DNA from: Rhodamnia argentea
Taxonomy: Eukaryota > Streptophyta > Magnoliopsida > Myrtales > Myrtaceae
Direction: 5' to 3'
DNA: 64,000 nucleotides
Assembly (NCBI RefSeq): GCF_020921035.1
Contig: NC_063157.1
Span: 5,390,501-5,454,500 of the forward strand
Shown here: in pieces, positions 24,201-34,590 of the stretch
Numbering within the stretch: the first letter of the stretch is position 1
Layout: each line of letters opens with the position of its first letter
Notes under the pieces: model-generated
Seen by the model: only the letters and a program-made list of their open reading frames with translations
Told to the model about the DNA's origin: nothing
Databases searched by the model: none
Program-made: the position numbers and the translations under genes

Positions 24201-25239
24201 ACGAGAGACGAGAAGTCTGGTTTTGGGTGAGGCCAAAAGGATGTAGGCAAGCAAAATAAAAAAAAAATGCAACGAAAGAGAGTGGGAGTCCTTTCGTGTT
24301 CTCGGCATCAAGGCTCGCCTTCACCTCTCCTTCATCGCCATTGTCGGATGGCCTTAAACCAGTAGCAACCTCCTCATATTCTCCCTCGTTGGACTTCTTT
24401 CGTCGTTGCCATCCGCGTGTTTTTGTGTGAGATTCCAATGGGGAAGAAGGGACTGAAGGACCGAGCGCTCGATCCATGCAATGAAGCAGAAACGAGACGG
24501 ACTGGTCAACCCAACCCAAAAAAGAATTACAAATATGTTTGGTATCACAAATGATTTTGATTTTGATTCTGCACTCGAGAACACATTTGGACCAAAAATA
24601 AGAAACAAAAAAGTTATTTATCCAAAAAAAGAACACTTTTGATAATAAAAAAGGCAACAATAATCTTCTTTCACTTTTATCGGTGCGCGTGGGGCATGGG
24701 CTGGGTCAACTCGACCTGGTCAGGTTAATTTATTTTAATAAAAAAATTCAAAAATTAATAAAAAATAAAAAATGATTAAAAAATCCAAATATGGAAAATT
24801 CATAAAAAAATCTAAAAAAATTGCAAAAAATCAGAAAATATTCGAAGTAATCTAAAAAAATTAGGAGATGAGTCATTTCAACTGGCCAATCCTATTTTTG
24901 ACCTTTTCGCCTTTCAATTTTTCCCAAATGATGATTTTGCCCTTATGGACAATGCGTTTTAAAAAAATCCCGAAAATTCCAAAAAAAATCAAATTGGGCC
25001 TTCTCCAATCGTTTTTTTTTAAATAATTTTTAGCTTGTTTCTAGTCAGTCGTGACATTTGATCCCGACATCTTTAATTACATTCTAGTCGAATCGGTTTC
25101 ACGAAAACGAGCCAAATTAGCGTCGAATTGAGGACGTTTCTTTTTTTAACCGGATCGGGTGGGTCAAACCTCATCTGGATCGGGTGGGTCAAACCTCATC
25201 CGGACCGGATCAGGTGGGTCAAACCTCGAGGGACCAAAA
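21220..25239 (+). repeat. left array of ~1.49 kb tandem units (four starts, last truncated)
   Basis: An anchor reading GGTTTTGGGTGAGACCAAAA recurs at about 21,240, 22,727, 24,220 and 25,316, spacings of about 1,487, 1,493 and 1,096 bp. Each unit has the same blocks: GA-rich leader, GAGAGTGGGAGTCC, CCACCTCTCCTTCATCGCCA, an AT-rich block with repeated AAAATC, then GTGAACCGGTTCCCAACCCA. Open frames in the units repeat from copy to copy and carry no recognisable domain. Near 25,152-25,227 a ~26-bp phrase (GGATCGGGTGGGTCAAACC) occurs three times. The units flank the inverted arms on both sides. Confidence 0.88.
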
Positions 25240-26122
25240 ATGAGAGCTGAGTGAGAGTGTGTAAAGGTCGGGTGTTGAGGCCCGAGAGAGAGAGAGAGAC
25301 GAGAGCCGAGAGGTCTGGTTTTGGATGAGACCAAAAGGAAGCGGGCGAGCAAAAGAAAAAAAGTGCAACGAAAGAGAGTGGGAGTCCCTTCTATGTTCTA
25401 GCATCAAGGCCCGCCTCCACCTCTCCTTCATCGCCACCGTTGGATGGCCTTAAACCGATAGCGACCTCCTCATATTGTTCCTCGTGTGACTTCCGACGTC
25501 GTTGCCATCCGCGCGTTTTTATGTGAGATTCCAACGAGGAAGAAGGGACCGAAGGACCGAGCGCTCGATCCACATAATGAAGCAGAAAGAGATGGGAAAA
25601 ATTGTTTTTCTTCTCTCGGGGCTTGTGCACATCAGCCGCGGTATGTCGGATGCCTTCGTCACCTCTCCGGATAACGTGCTCGCTAGCCGCTCTTCGGGAC
25701 CGGATAAGATCGCGCCTCCTCGACTACCCCCGTTTTCTGGAGTGACAAATCAAGGTTGGGCGCCCTATTTCACTAGTAGTCTAGGCGTGCTCTGGCCCTC
25801 TTTTGTTATTCAAGGCATTATTTGCTGGTTGTGGATGTTTTTCGCCCGAGTTCATGTCTCGTAAGAATTAGGATACTCCTCTTACTGTGCGCGCTATGTG
25901 AAATGTTTAAGCGGGAGTTGGTCTTTGCCTTTGTTCTTTTTTATCGGCGAGCGCGAGTTGGTTGGTGGATGATAGAGCTAAGTCGGGGCTTTTGTTCTCG
26001 CATCTTCGTCCCTTTGAAAATCGACGACGGTGTCTCGGTTAAAGATCAAGTACACTGGTCCGGCAAGGGAATTGGTTGACCATGTTAACGGTGAAGTTCT
26101 TGTGGAATGTTCCGTGAAGGTT

Positions 26123-26498
26123 GGGGAAAAGTACACTAAAAATGTCATAACTTTTATATGGTATTCACTTGAGTGCTATAACTTTCAAAACGTTTACTTA
26201 AGTGTCATAACTTTTAAAAATCGTTCACTTGAGTGCCACGTTGATGTGGACGCCAAAAAAGCTGACGTGACATGCCCGAAAGCTAACGTGGCTCGCTGAA
26301 AAGACGACGTGACACACCGAAAAGGCGACGTGGCACGTCGAAAAAGCTACCGTAGCACTCAAGTGAATGATTTTGCTCCGATATGACACTCAAGTGAACG
26401 ATTTTTGAAAGTTATGGCACCCAAGTGAACGTTTTGAAAGTTGTGGCATTTAATTGAACGTCGTGCACAAGTTATGGCACTCATGGTGTAATTATCCC
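26123..26498. mobile_element. small MULE-type miniature element (376 bp), left-arm copy
   Basis: A perfect 9-bp target duplication GTGAAGGTT lies at 26,114-26,122 and 26,499-26,507. Ends are inverted (GGGGAAAAGTACA and the complement of TGTAATTATCCC). The inside is made of repeated phrases such as CACTTGAGTGCCATAACTTT in both orientations and a run of GACGTGGCA-like words. Non-coding. The same element at the same site is in the right arm. Confidence 0.88.
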
Positions 26499-27038
26499 GT
26501 GAAGGTTGGGATAGAGTTTTAACGAAGAAGAAGCACTGGGGAAAAGAGAGAGAATAGAACGGGAAATAAAAAATTAGAAATGTAAAGAAAAGAGTAAAAC
26601 AATTAAAAAAATAGAGAAAAAAGGAACAAAATAGGCTGGAAGTTGGGTTAGGTTTGTTTCGAAGGTGTGCCATTGGTTTAATGGGCCATTTAAAGTTGAA
26701 CGAAAATCCAGCTTTAGGACAAAGATTGGGCCTTTATTGAAAATCATTAAAAAATCATTGGCAATGGAGTGAACTCTCATTTGGTGAATCTTTTAATCAT
26801 AGAACTTTAGAAGTAGAAACCTAACCTATCTCTGTGTTGCTTGTGTGTAACGTGCATGTAGCATATATTTGCTATTGGATGTCAATCAAAATGAATACAC
26901 ATTTGACCTTGACTCCAATGTTAGCTATAGTACCAAGGCCTATCAAGACGTTGGAAACAGAGGGATGCTAGCAGGCATTATAGTACCTTTGGCCCACTTG
27001 GCGGGTGCCACCCAATTAATGCCGACTCGAATCACGAT

Positions 27039-28401
27039 TTGGAAATGGTACTCCATGCTTGTGAAAAAATGACGAATAACACTATGGAAACGAGCAGCAA
27101 TCACTCTGTCCCAATGAGCAGCGATCGTTCTATCCATCATCACACTGTTCCGAGTTTATCAAACAGAGTAATTGGAACTAGTTGTCATGGGACTATGGTA
27201 TTCCACGGGACTTGTTGCGATCGAAGCATCGCGGTGAAGCGTCTTGTCCGTGGTCGTTGTGAGGTTGCTAGAGGGACACCAACCCCTTTATTAGATTGCC
27301 GGCATCTAAATGTCGTAATGTGCGAACCAGTGATAGAAAGCAAAGATTTCACATTTATCAGTCAAGATCTTTGTAATGGCAATTTGCTCGATCTTATTGG
27401 AGTAGTTTAAGCAAATGTGAGCCTCTCTATGTTTTGGACTGCTCCTGGCCATCCGTCATCATTGTTGTTGAAACTAATGAGGTAATATTTATGCCTTAGA
27501 ATGTTCAAATACTATTTAGTTGGTTGTTGTTTAATCATGTCCACTTATGATTCAGGGACATGCCATTAGTAGTGGCCCATTTGCATGAGGCAAATATCAT
27601 TCACGAAGCTCTAATGCCTAATAGCATGCTGATCAGCCGAAGTAACACATTATCCGCTAAATTGACAGACATCAGAATTATCAAAGGCCTCCAAGGAGGG
27701 AAGTCCATCTGGAAAGATCCCGACTATGGTAAGTTTGATATTCTAGGCTAGTAACTAGGAAAAAGATTGGGAGTTTTCTTCTTCTTTTTTAAATGTGTGA
27801 TGTCCGTTGTGAAACTTCAGGTTGGCAAGGCCTTGAGATGCTTTGTCCCGAGGCGCACCGAACACATGAATCCGACATGTTCCGTCTTAGATGTATTTTC
27901 ATTTTTTGTGTTGCCTCGGGAAATCCCGCGTTTGGCGAACCGCTTCTACGTCAATTTAGAATTTGGAACCATTTACACAGTTTGAACATAGTAGCCATCA
28001 AATATGAGATTTAAGATTTGATAGAGTCAATATTGAGGTCGGATCCCGAAAAGAGGTAAGAGTGCTTCGATTTTAATTGTTTTAGAATTGCATAAATGCT
28101 GTGATACTTTTAAACTATCTCAACCTTGTTCACGTATTATTTCTTTGAGCATTTTGGATCAATATTTAATTGCTTTTAGCTTTTGATAGGCCAAAAGCAT
28201 GGGAGGTACTTAAACATCCCGCTTTTTGGAATGTTGAGATGAGATTGCAGTTTTTGAGGGAAGTCGGTGACAGGCTAAAGTTGGAACCATACCATTCACA
28301 TCTTTTGCAAAAAAATTGAGAGAGACCATACATGGATTTTTGGTGGTACAAATTGGCAAATGAGAGTGGATCCCGATATTACAAAGCACTTAGATCTCCA
28401 T
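27039..28401 (+). pseudogene. IRE1-like pseudokinase gene, left-arm copy, truncated
   Basis: Exons align with the IRE1-like gene at 13,973-15,809: N-lobe up to 27,408 (GTSCHGTMVFHGTCC, IAVKRLVRG), a short piece with SSLLLKLMR, 27,556-27,728 (LVVAHLHEANIIH, LTDIRIIKGL), 27,821-28,055 (GWQGLEMLCPE, CIFIFCVASGNPAFG) and 28,191-28,401 (KAWEVLKHP). The catalytic HRDLKPQN is HEALMPNS and DFG is DIR, so the Asp residues are lost. There are stops at about 27,408 and before DLIESILRSDPEKR, and a homopolymer frameshift (seven A) near 28,311. The KEN domain is cut at the arm boundary. Not expected to make protein. Confidence 0.88.
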
Positions 28402-28406
28402 GTATA

Positions 28407-28964
28407 TCAGCCGATAACCGGAAACTAACAAAATCAGGCCTCGAAGTTTACTATTCACGCTGTGCTGAAGCGCACCAGAATTGAAAATCTTGTTCCGAGC
28501 AAACCGTAGTGTCAAATTAAGATCCGTCGAATCCTACGGGTCCATAACATCCTAAAGTTTCTTTTTCAAGCAAAAACGCAGCCAATCGCCCATGAGATCA
28601 GACACAGCAGCTCAGTTTTCCCAAAAATCCGAATATTGCCCTAAATCTGAAAAATCGCTTCAATAGGAGGGACGAGAGGTGCGAGCCCTTACCTAGCGCT
28701 GCGATACGTAGTGGAACGAATTCGGCGAGGCGTTCGTGGCGGGTGGCACGTGCACGTGACTTTTTTTTTTCCCTTTCTTTTTCCCTTTCTCCTCTCTCCT
28801 TTCCCTTTCTCTTCTTTTCTTCCTTTCCTTTTTCTATTCTGGTTGTGCAGCTGAAAAGGGGTGGCCGACTGCCCTCTTTTACTTTTTCTTCTTCTCTTTG
28901 TTTTTTTTTTAATGATGGGTCCACCACCTTGGTTAACCTAGTCAAAACAAGGGCCAAATATTAC
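28407..28964 (+). repeat. spacer direct repeat, copy 1 (~558 bp)
   Basis: Starts CAGCCGATAAC and ends CCAAATATTAC. It matches 29,740-30,283 at well over 90% by eye. The 11-mer TATATCAGCCG occurs at both of its edges (28,402 and 28,966). It contains a T/C-rich tract at 28,760-28,840. No coding region is seen. Confidence 0.85.
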
Positions 28965-29739
28965 CTATATCAGCCGGTGGTGTGGCCTAGAAGGACGTCC
29001 TGAAAGTATGCATACCTCTCCCACTCAATGGGTTCTTAATAGAGCGATATGGGCATGGTACATAAAACACAATCTCCAATAATCCAATCAAAATCAGAAC
29101 CATCTCATAACAACTCGGACAAACTCCACAATAGCATTTATTGACAAAATGCATTTCATAAACCGTATATATATAGCTTTTAGATATTCCTTTCGTAAAG
29201 CATTTATTTAAGGCATTTCGAATGATTTTCTTTCCAAAACTACTACAAACAATCCCTTTCAAAGCTTTGTCGGTCAACGATAAAAGGTAGTAAAGGTTCG
29301 ATCCGGTTATGCAAGAAATATGCTCTTTTCTTATTTCATAACATATCTAGTATTCTTTTTTTTTCTTAGTCTCGAAACATGAGTTTACAAACTCAAAGAA
29401 GAAAAATACTACTCACCCGATAAAGTCAAAATCCAACTACGTAGGTTACTCGAACCGACTCATCCGAATCCCTATCCAATATATAGAAAAACGGATCAAA
29501 TCGAGTAACAAGTCATCCTAACATACGACTTAGCTAAACTACACTTATTAGTGACAAAACAACGACTACGCGCCAACGGAAACTTATCCCTAACAGAAAT
29601 TCAATGCTGTCTGCTATGGACAGTTTGCGCGCCAAAACCGTTAAGGCCATAACTTCCTCCATCGAACTCCGTTTCAAGCCATCTTACTGTCCACGCGAAG
29701 CTTGTTCAACGTATAACAAAAGTCTCAGCATAGCGAACC
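28965..29739. other. between the spacer repeats, nothing recognised
   Basis: No domain, tRNA-primer site or terminal inverted structure is visible. It contains a short palindromic AT run near 29,166 and otherwise unique sequence. Confidence 0.4.
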
Positions 29740-30283
29740 TCAGCCGATAACTGGAAACTAACGAAATCAGGCCTCGAAGTTTACTGTTCGCGCTGTACTG
29801 TAGCGCACCAGAATTGAAAATCTTGTTCCGAGCAAACCGTAGTGTCAAATTAAGATCCGTCGAATCCTACGGGTCCATAACATCCTAAAGTTTCTTTTTC
29901 AAGCAAAAACGCAGCCAATCGCCCATGAGATCAGACACAGCAGCTCAGTTTTCCCAAAAATCCGAATATTGCCCTAAATCCGAAAAATTGCTTCAATAGG
30001 AGGGACGAGAGGTGCGAGCCCTTACCTAGCGCTGCGACACGTAGTGGAACGAATTCGGCGAGGTGTTCGTGGCGGGTGGCACGCGCACGTGACTTTTTTT
30101 TTCCCTTTCTCCTCTCTCCTTTCCCTTTCTCTTCTTTTCTTCCTTTCCTTTTTCTATTCTGGTGGTGCAGCTTAAAAGGGGTGGCCGACTGCCCTCTTTT
30201 ACTTTTTCTTCTTCTCTCTCTTTTTTTTTAATGGTGGGTCCACCACCTTGGTTGACCTAGTCAAAACAAGAGCCAAATATTAC
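29740..30283 (+). repeat. spacer direct repeat, copy 2 (~544 bp)
   Basis: Second copy of the 28,407-28,964 repeat in the same orientation, starting CAGCCGATAAC at 29,741 and ending at ATATTAC. The main length difference is in the T/C-rich tract. Confidence 0.85.
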
Positions 30284-30309
30284 ACCCTTCAATCCCAAAA
30301 TATAAAGAC

Positions 30310-30425
30310 CTGGATGGTGTTATTCGAGCCAACATCGTATTGATCGATAGTCTTCAACCATCCGGCGTCTTCGTGTGGATGTAGGACCGGATGCATGTTC
30401 AACTTCCAGCACCAATGTTGTACTT
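30310..30425 (-). pseudogene. alpha-mannosidase first coding exon fragment
   Basis: Minus-strand reading [19 protein letters not shown] followed by [12 protein letters not shown] and a GT donor at 30,309. This is the conserved start of the GH38 catalytic domain, normally HLVPHTHDDVGWLKT. Here the metal-binding HxHDD is HPHED, and the frame is lost just upstream. The next exon of such a gene (NVLDSVVKAL) is found at 20,618-20,696 on the same strand, about 9.6 kb away, so the two pieces probably once belonged to one gene. Confidence 0.85.
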
Positions 30426-31195
30426 CACGTAAGCTCGTTCCACTCCTCCATACAACCACGCAATCTCTAAAACCACAATAACAAAACAAGAAGCCACTAG
30501 AGTACATATTCAGCAACCACAACTACACAGTCACTCACGGTCTCTCTCTCTCACACACACACACCGATTGTTCCCTTTTCTTTGTTTTGTACTCAAAAGA
30601 CTTTCAATTGAACAATAGCTACAATGTGCAAATTGTATAATCATTGCAGTGTCAAAACCCAACACTATTCACACTTCTTGAAAACCATTTTATTTGGTTT
30701 CTTAATTAATCATTGGGATCTCCTCGCTCGGGTGTAACATTATTCACTTTCTTGGTCTTGTCACAATCTCTTTGAATCAAACGATCACAGCTCATTAGAT
30801 TTTATGCTATACATTGCCTTGATTTGAGAATGTTTAGTCCATTCGTGAGCTCAAAATCCCATGTTTTCGTCGGTTCATTTCCCCTCTTCACCCGGTGTAG
30901 CATACCCGACAGTGAAAACACCGCAACTTATTCAACATAAACAAGTAAGACCCTCACGAAATGATCTCGTTCGTCATGAAATCCCAAGATTGAAATGAAC
31001 AGAAGATGGGACTATAAACATATATGTGAGATATGAATTTATTAGGATGAGAGAAGCATGAGAAACAAATCCAACCTTTGTAATTGACAAAAAGGAAGTA
31101 CCGAATACCATCATCACTTCCCCGATAATAGACATAAGAATGGAACAAGCCATGTTGCCGAAACAGGAAATAATCCCCAAAGGGTCAAAAGAACC
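30426..31195. other. right part of the spacer, no gene seen
   Basis: A CT/CA microsatellite lies at 30,541-30,563. The remainder is unique AT-rich sequence with no recognisable coding region. The last part is the former 3' flank of the right-arm IRE1-like pseudogene. Confidence 0.4.
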
Positions 31196-32785
31196 TCACC
31201 TAGAAAAGTACTTCCTAAACATGTCTTCACCACTATAATGCGAGGAAACAAATCTATATGATTGCATCAGCAGTGCAGGAAATAGCTTGAAATAATACGA
31301 ATCTAGGCCCTCGGGAACCAACCCTTCTATCGCGCGAACATGCGGTGGAGCTTCCAATTGATGGCTATAACTGTTTCGAACAACTCGAAGCAATGCTTTC
31401 ACAGTGTGACCATCGTAGAAACTATGGAGATCTAAGTGCTTTGTAATATCGGGATCCACTCTCATTTGCCAATTTGTACCACCAAAAATCAATGTATGGT
31501 CTCTCTCAATTTTTTTGCAAAAGATGTGAATGGTATGGTTCCAACTTTAGTTTGTCACTAACTTCCCTCAAAAACTGCAATCTCATCTCAACATTCCAAA
31601 AAACGGGATGTTTAAGTACCTCCCATGCTTTTGACCTGTCAAAAACTAAAAGCAATTAAATATTGATCCAAAATGCTCAAAGAAATAATACGTGAACAAG
31701 GTTGAGATAGTTTAAAAGTATCACAACATTTATCCAATTCTGAAACAATTAAAATCGAAGCACTCTTACCACTTTTCGGGATCCGACCTCAATATTGACT
31801 CTATCAAATCTTAAATCTCCTATTTGATGGCTACTATGTTCAAACTGTGTAAATGGTTCCAAATTCTAAATTGACGTAGAAGCGGTTTGCCAAACGCGGG
31901 ATTTCCCGAGGCAACACAAAAAAAGAAAATACATCTAAGACGGAACATGTCAGATTCATGTGTTCGGTGCGCCTCGGGACAAAGCATCTCAAGGCCTTGC
32001 CAACCCGAAGTTTCACAACAGACATCACACATTTAAAAAAGAAGAAGAAAACTCCCAATCTTTTTCCTAGTTACTAGCCTAGAATATCAAACTTACCATA
32101 GTCGGGATCTTTCCAGATGGACTTCCCTCCTTGGAGGCCTTTGATAATTCCGATGTCCGTCAATTTAGCGGATAATGTGTTACTTCGGCCGATCAGCATG
32201 CTATTAGGCATCAGAGCTCCGTGAATGATATTCGCCTCATGCAAATAGGCCACTACTAATGGCATGTCCCCGAATCATAAGTGGACATGATTAAACAACA
32301 ACCAACTAAATAGTATTTGAACATTCTAAGGCATAAATATTACCTCATTAGTTTCAACAACAATGATGACGGATGGCCAGGAGCGATCCACAACATAGAG
32401 AGGCTCACATTTGCTTAAACTACTCCAATAAGATCGGTCAAATTGCCATTACAAAGATCTTGACTGATAAATGTGAAATCTTTGCTTTCTATCACTTGTT
32501 CGCACATACGACATTTAGATGCCGGCAATCTAATAAAGGGGTCGGTGTCCCTCTAGCAACCTCACAACGACCACAGACAAGATGCTTCACCGCGATGCTT
32601 CAAGTGCAACAAGTCCCGTGGAATACCGTAGTCCCATGACAACTAGTTCCAATTACTCTGTTTGATAAACTCACAACGGTGTGATGATGGATAGAACGAT
32701 CGCTGCTCATTGGGACAGAGTGATTGCTGCTCGTTTCCATAGTGTTATTCGTCATTTTTTCACAAGCATGGAGTACTATTTCCAA
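31196..32785 (-). pseudogene. IRE1-like pseudogene, right-arm copy, with complete KEN domain
   Basis: Inverted copy of the 27,039-28,401 pseudogene that continues through the whole C-terminus. Exon remnants: N-lobe ~32,590-32,750; a frame-shifted part to ~32,395; 32,097-32,269 (LVVAYLHEANIIHGALMPNS, LTDIGI); ~31,820-32,000 (GWQGLEMLCPE); and 31,196-31,660. The last exon holds a KEN RNase domain: FYDGHTVKALLRVVRNSYSH keeps Tyr, Arg, Asn and His at the positions used for RNA cleavage in IRE1, and GLVPEGLDSYYFKLFP and the final KYFSR follow. HRD is replaced by HGA, so kinase activity is not expected. Stops before DLIES, a seven-A frameshift near 31,513 and a lost AG acceptor at ~32,270 make it a pseudogene, unless unusual splicing rescues the KEN part. 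Confidence 0.88.
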
Positions 32786-33327
32786 ATCGTGATTCGAGTC
32801 GGCATTAATTGGGTGGCACCCGCCAAGTGGGCCAAAGGTACTACAATGCCTGCTAGCATCCCTCTGTTTCCAACGTCTTGATAGGCCTTGGTACTCTAGT
32901 TAACATTGGAGTCAAGGTCAAATGTGTATTCATTTTGATTGACATCCAATAGCAAATATATGCTACATGCACGTTACACACAAGCAACACAGAAGATAGG
33001 TTAGGTTTCTACTTCTAAAGTTCTATGATTAAAAGATTCATCGAATGAGAGTTCACTCTACCGCCAATGATTTTTTAATGATTTTCAATAAAGACCCAAT
33101 CTTTGTCCTAAAGCTGGATTTTCGTTCAACTTTAAATGGCCCATTAAACCAATGGCACACCTTCGAAACAGACCTGACCCAACTCCCAGCCTATTTTGTT
33201 CCTTTTTTCTCTATTTTTTTTAATTGTTTTACTCTTTTCTTTACATTTCTAATTTTTTATTTCCCGTTCTATTCTCTCTCTTTTCCCCAGTGCTTCTTCT
33301 TCGTTGAAACTCTATCCCAACCTTCAC

Positions 33328-33670
33328 GGGATAATTACGCCATGAGTGCCATAACTTGTGCACGACGTTCAATTAAGTGCCATAACTTTCAAAACGTTCA
33401 CTTGGGTGCCATAACTTTCAAAAATCGTTCACTTGAGTGCTACAGTAGCTTTTTCAACGTGCCACGTCATCTTTTCAGCGAGCCATGTCAGCTTTCAAAC
33501 GTGCCACGTCGGCTTTTCGGTTGTCACGTCGGCTTTTTTGGCTTTCACATCAACGTGACACTCAAGTAAATGATTTTTGAAAGTTATGGCACTTAAGTAA
33601 CGTTTTGAAAGTTATAGCACTCAAGTGAATGCCATATAAAAGTTATGACACTTTTAGTGTACTTTTCCCC
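33328..33670. mobile_element. small MULE-type miniature element (343 bp), right-arm copy
   Basis: Inverted counterpart of 26,123-26,498, with the same 9-bp target duplication (AACCTTCAC on this strand) at 33,319-33,327 and 33,671-33,679. It is about 33 bp shorter because of internal deletions. Confidence 0.88.
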
Positions 33671-34491
33671 AACCTTCACAGAACATTCCACAGTAACTTC
33701 ACCATTAACATGGCCGACCAATTCCCTTGCCGAACCAGTGTACTTGATCTTTAACCGAGACACCGCCATCGATTTTCAACGGGACGAAGATGCGAGAACA
33801 AAAGCCCCAACTTAGCTCTATCATCCACCAACCAACTCGCGCTCGCCGATAAAAAAGAACAAAGGCAAAGACCGACTCCCGCTTAAACATTTCACATAGC
33901 GCGCACAAGAAGAGGAGTATCCTAATTCTTACGGGACATGAACTCAAGCGAAAAACATCCACAACCAGCAAATAATGCCTTGAATAACAAAAGAGGGCCA
34001 AAGCAAGCCTAGACTACTAGTGAAATAGGGCGACGAACCTTGATTTGTCACTCCCGAAAACGGGGGTAGTCGAGGAGGCGCGATCTTATCTGGTCCCGAA
34101 GAGCGGCTAGCGAGCACGTTACCGGGAGAGGCGCGAAGGCATCCGACATACCGCGGCTGATGTGCACAAGCCCCGAGAGAAGAAAAACAATTTTTCCCAT
34201 CTCTTTTCGCTTCATTATGTGGACTGAGCGCTCGGTCCTTGAGTCCCTTCTTCCTCGTTGGAATCTCACATAAAAACGCGCGGATGGCAACGACGTCGAA
34301 AGTCACACGAGGAACAATATGAGGAGGTCGCCATCGGTTTAAGGCCATCCAACGGTGGCGATGAAGGAGAGGTGGAGGCAGGCCTTGATGCCAGAACATA
34401 GAAGGGACTCCCACTCTCTTTCGTTGCACTTTTTTTCTTTTGCTCGCCCGCTTCCTTTTGGTCTCATCCAAAACCGGACCTCTCGGCTCTC

Positions 34492-34493
<2 letters not shown>

Positions 34494-34541
<48 letters not shown>
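34494..34541 (+). repeat. CT dinucleotide microsatellite
   Basis: About 24 uninterrupted CT units within the right arm. The matching left-arm tract near 25,283-25,298 is only about 8 units. Confidence 0.95.
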
Positions 34542-34546
<5 letters not shown>

Positions 34547-34590
34547 GGGCCTCAACACCCGACCTTTACACACTCTCGCTTAGCTCTCAT

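Larger units (their letters stand above)
25240..28401 (+). repeat. left arm of a ~3.16 kb inverted duplication
   Basis: The sequence from ATGAGAGCTGAG at 25,240 to GATCTCCAT at 28,401 is matched on the opposite strand by 34,590 back to 31,424. It includes the promoter-like CT/GA-rich region, a small MULE element and an IRE1-like pseudogene. Over exon 3 of that pseudogene I count 7 differences in 173 bp (about 96% identity). Confidence 0.92.
31424..34590 (-). repeat. right arm of the ~3.16 kb inverted duplication
   Basis: Reverse complement of 25,240-28,401. The inner boundary is where the mannose-free KEN sequence diverges (31,424); the outer boundary is AGCTCTCAT at 34,590. It contains the inverted IRE1-like pseudogene and the second copy of the small MULE element. 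An expanded CT microsatellite (~34,494-34,541) is longer than in the left arm. Confidence 0.92.

Noticed and set aside
22175..25864. Repeated open frames of 60-180 codons within the 1.49 kb units
   Set aside because: They recur because the unit recurs; the products are low-complexity Ser/Leu/Phe-rich and frames shift between copies.
28407..30283. Reading the two 550-bp direct repeats as a pair of LTRs
   Set aside because: No TG...CA ends, no primer-binding site or polypurine tract, and no target duplication around the pair.
33045..33569. 174-codon open frame in the right arm
   Set aside because: It runs through a MULE miniature element and AT-rich flank, and its left-arm counterpart is broken.
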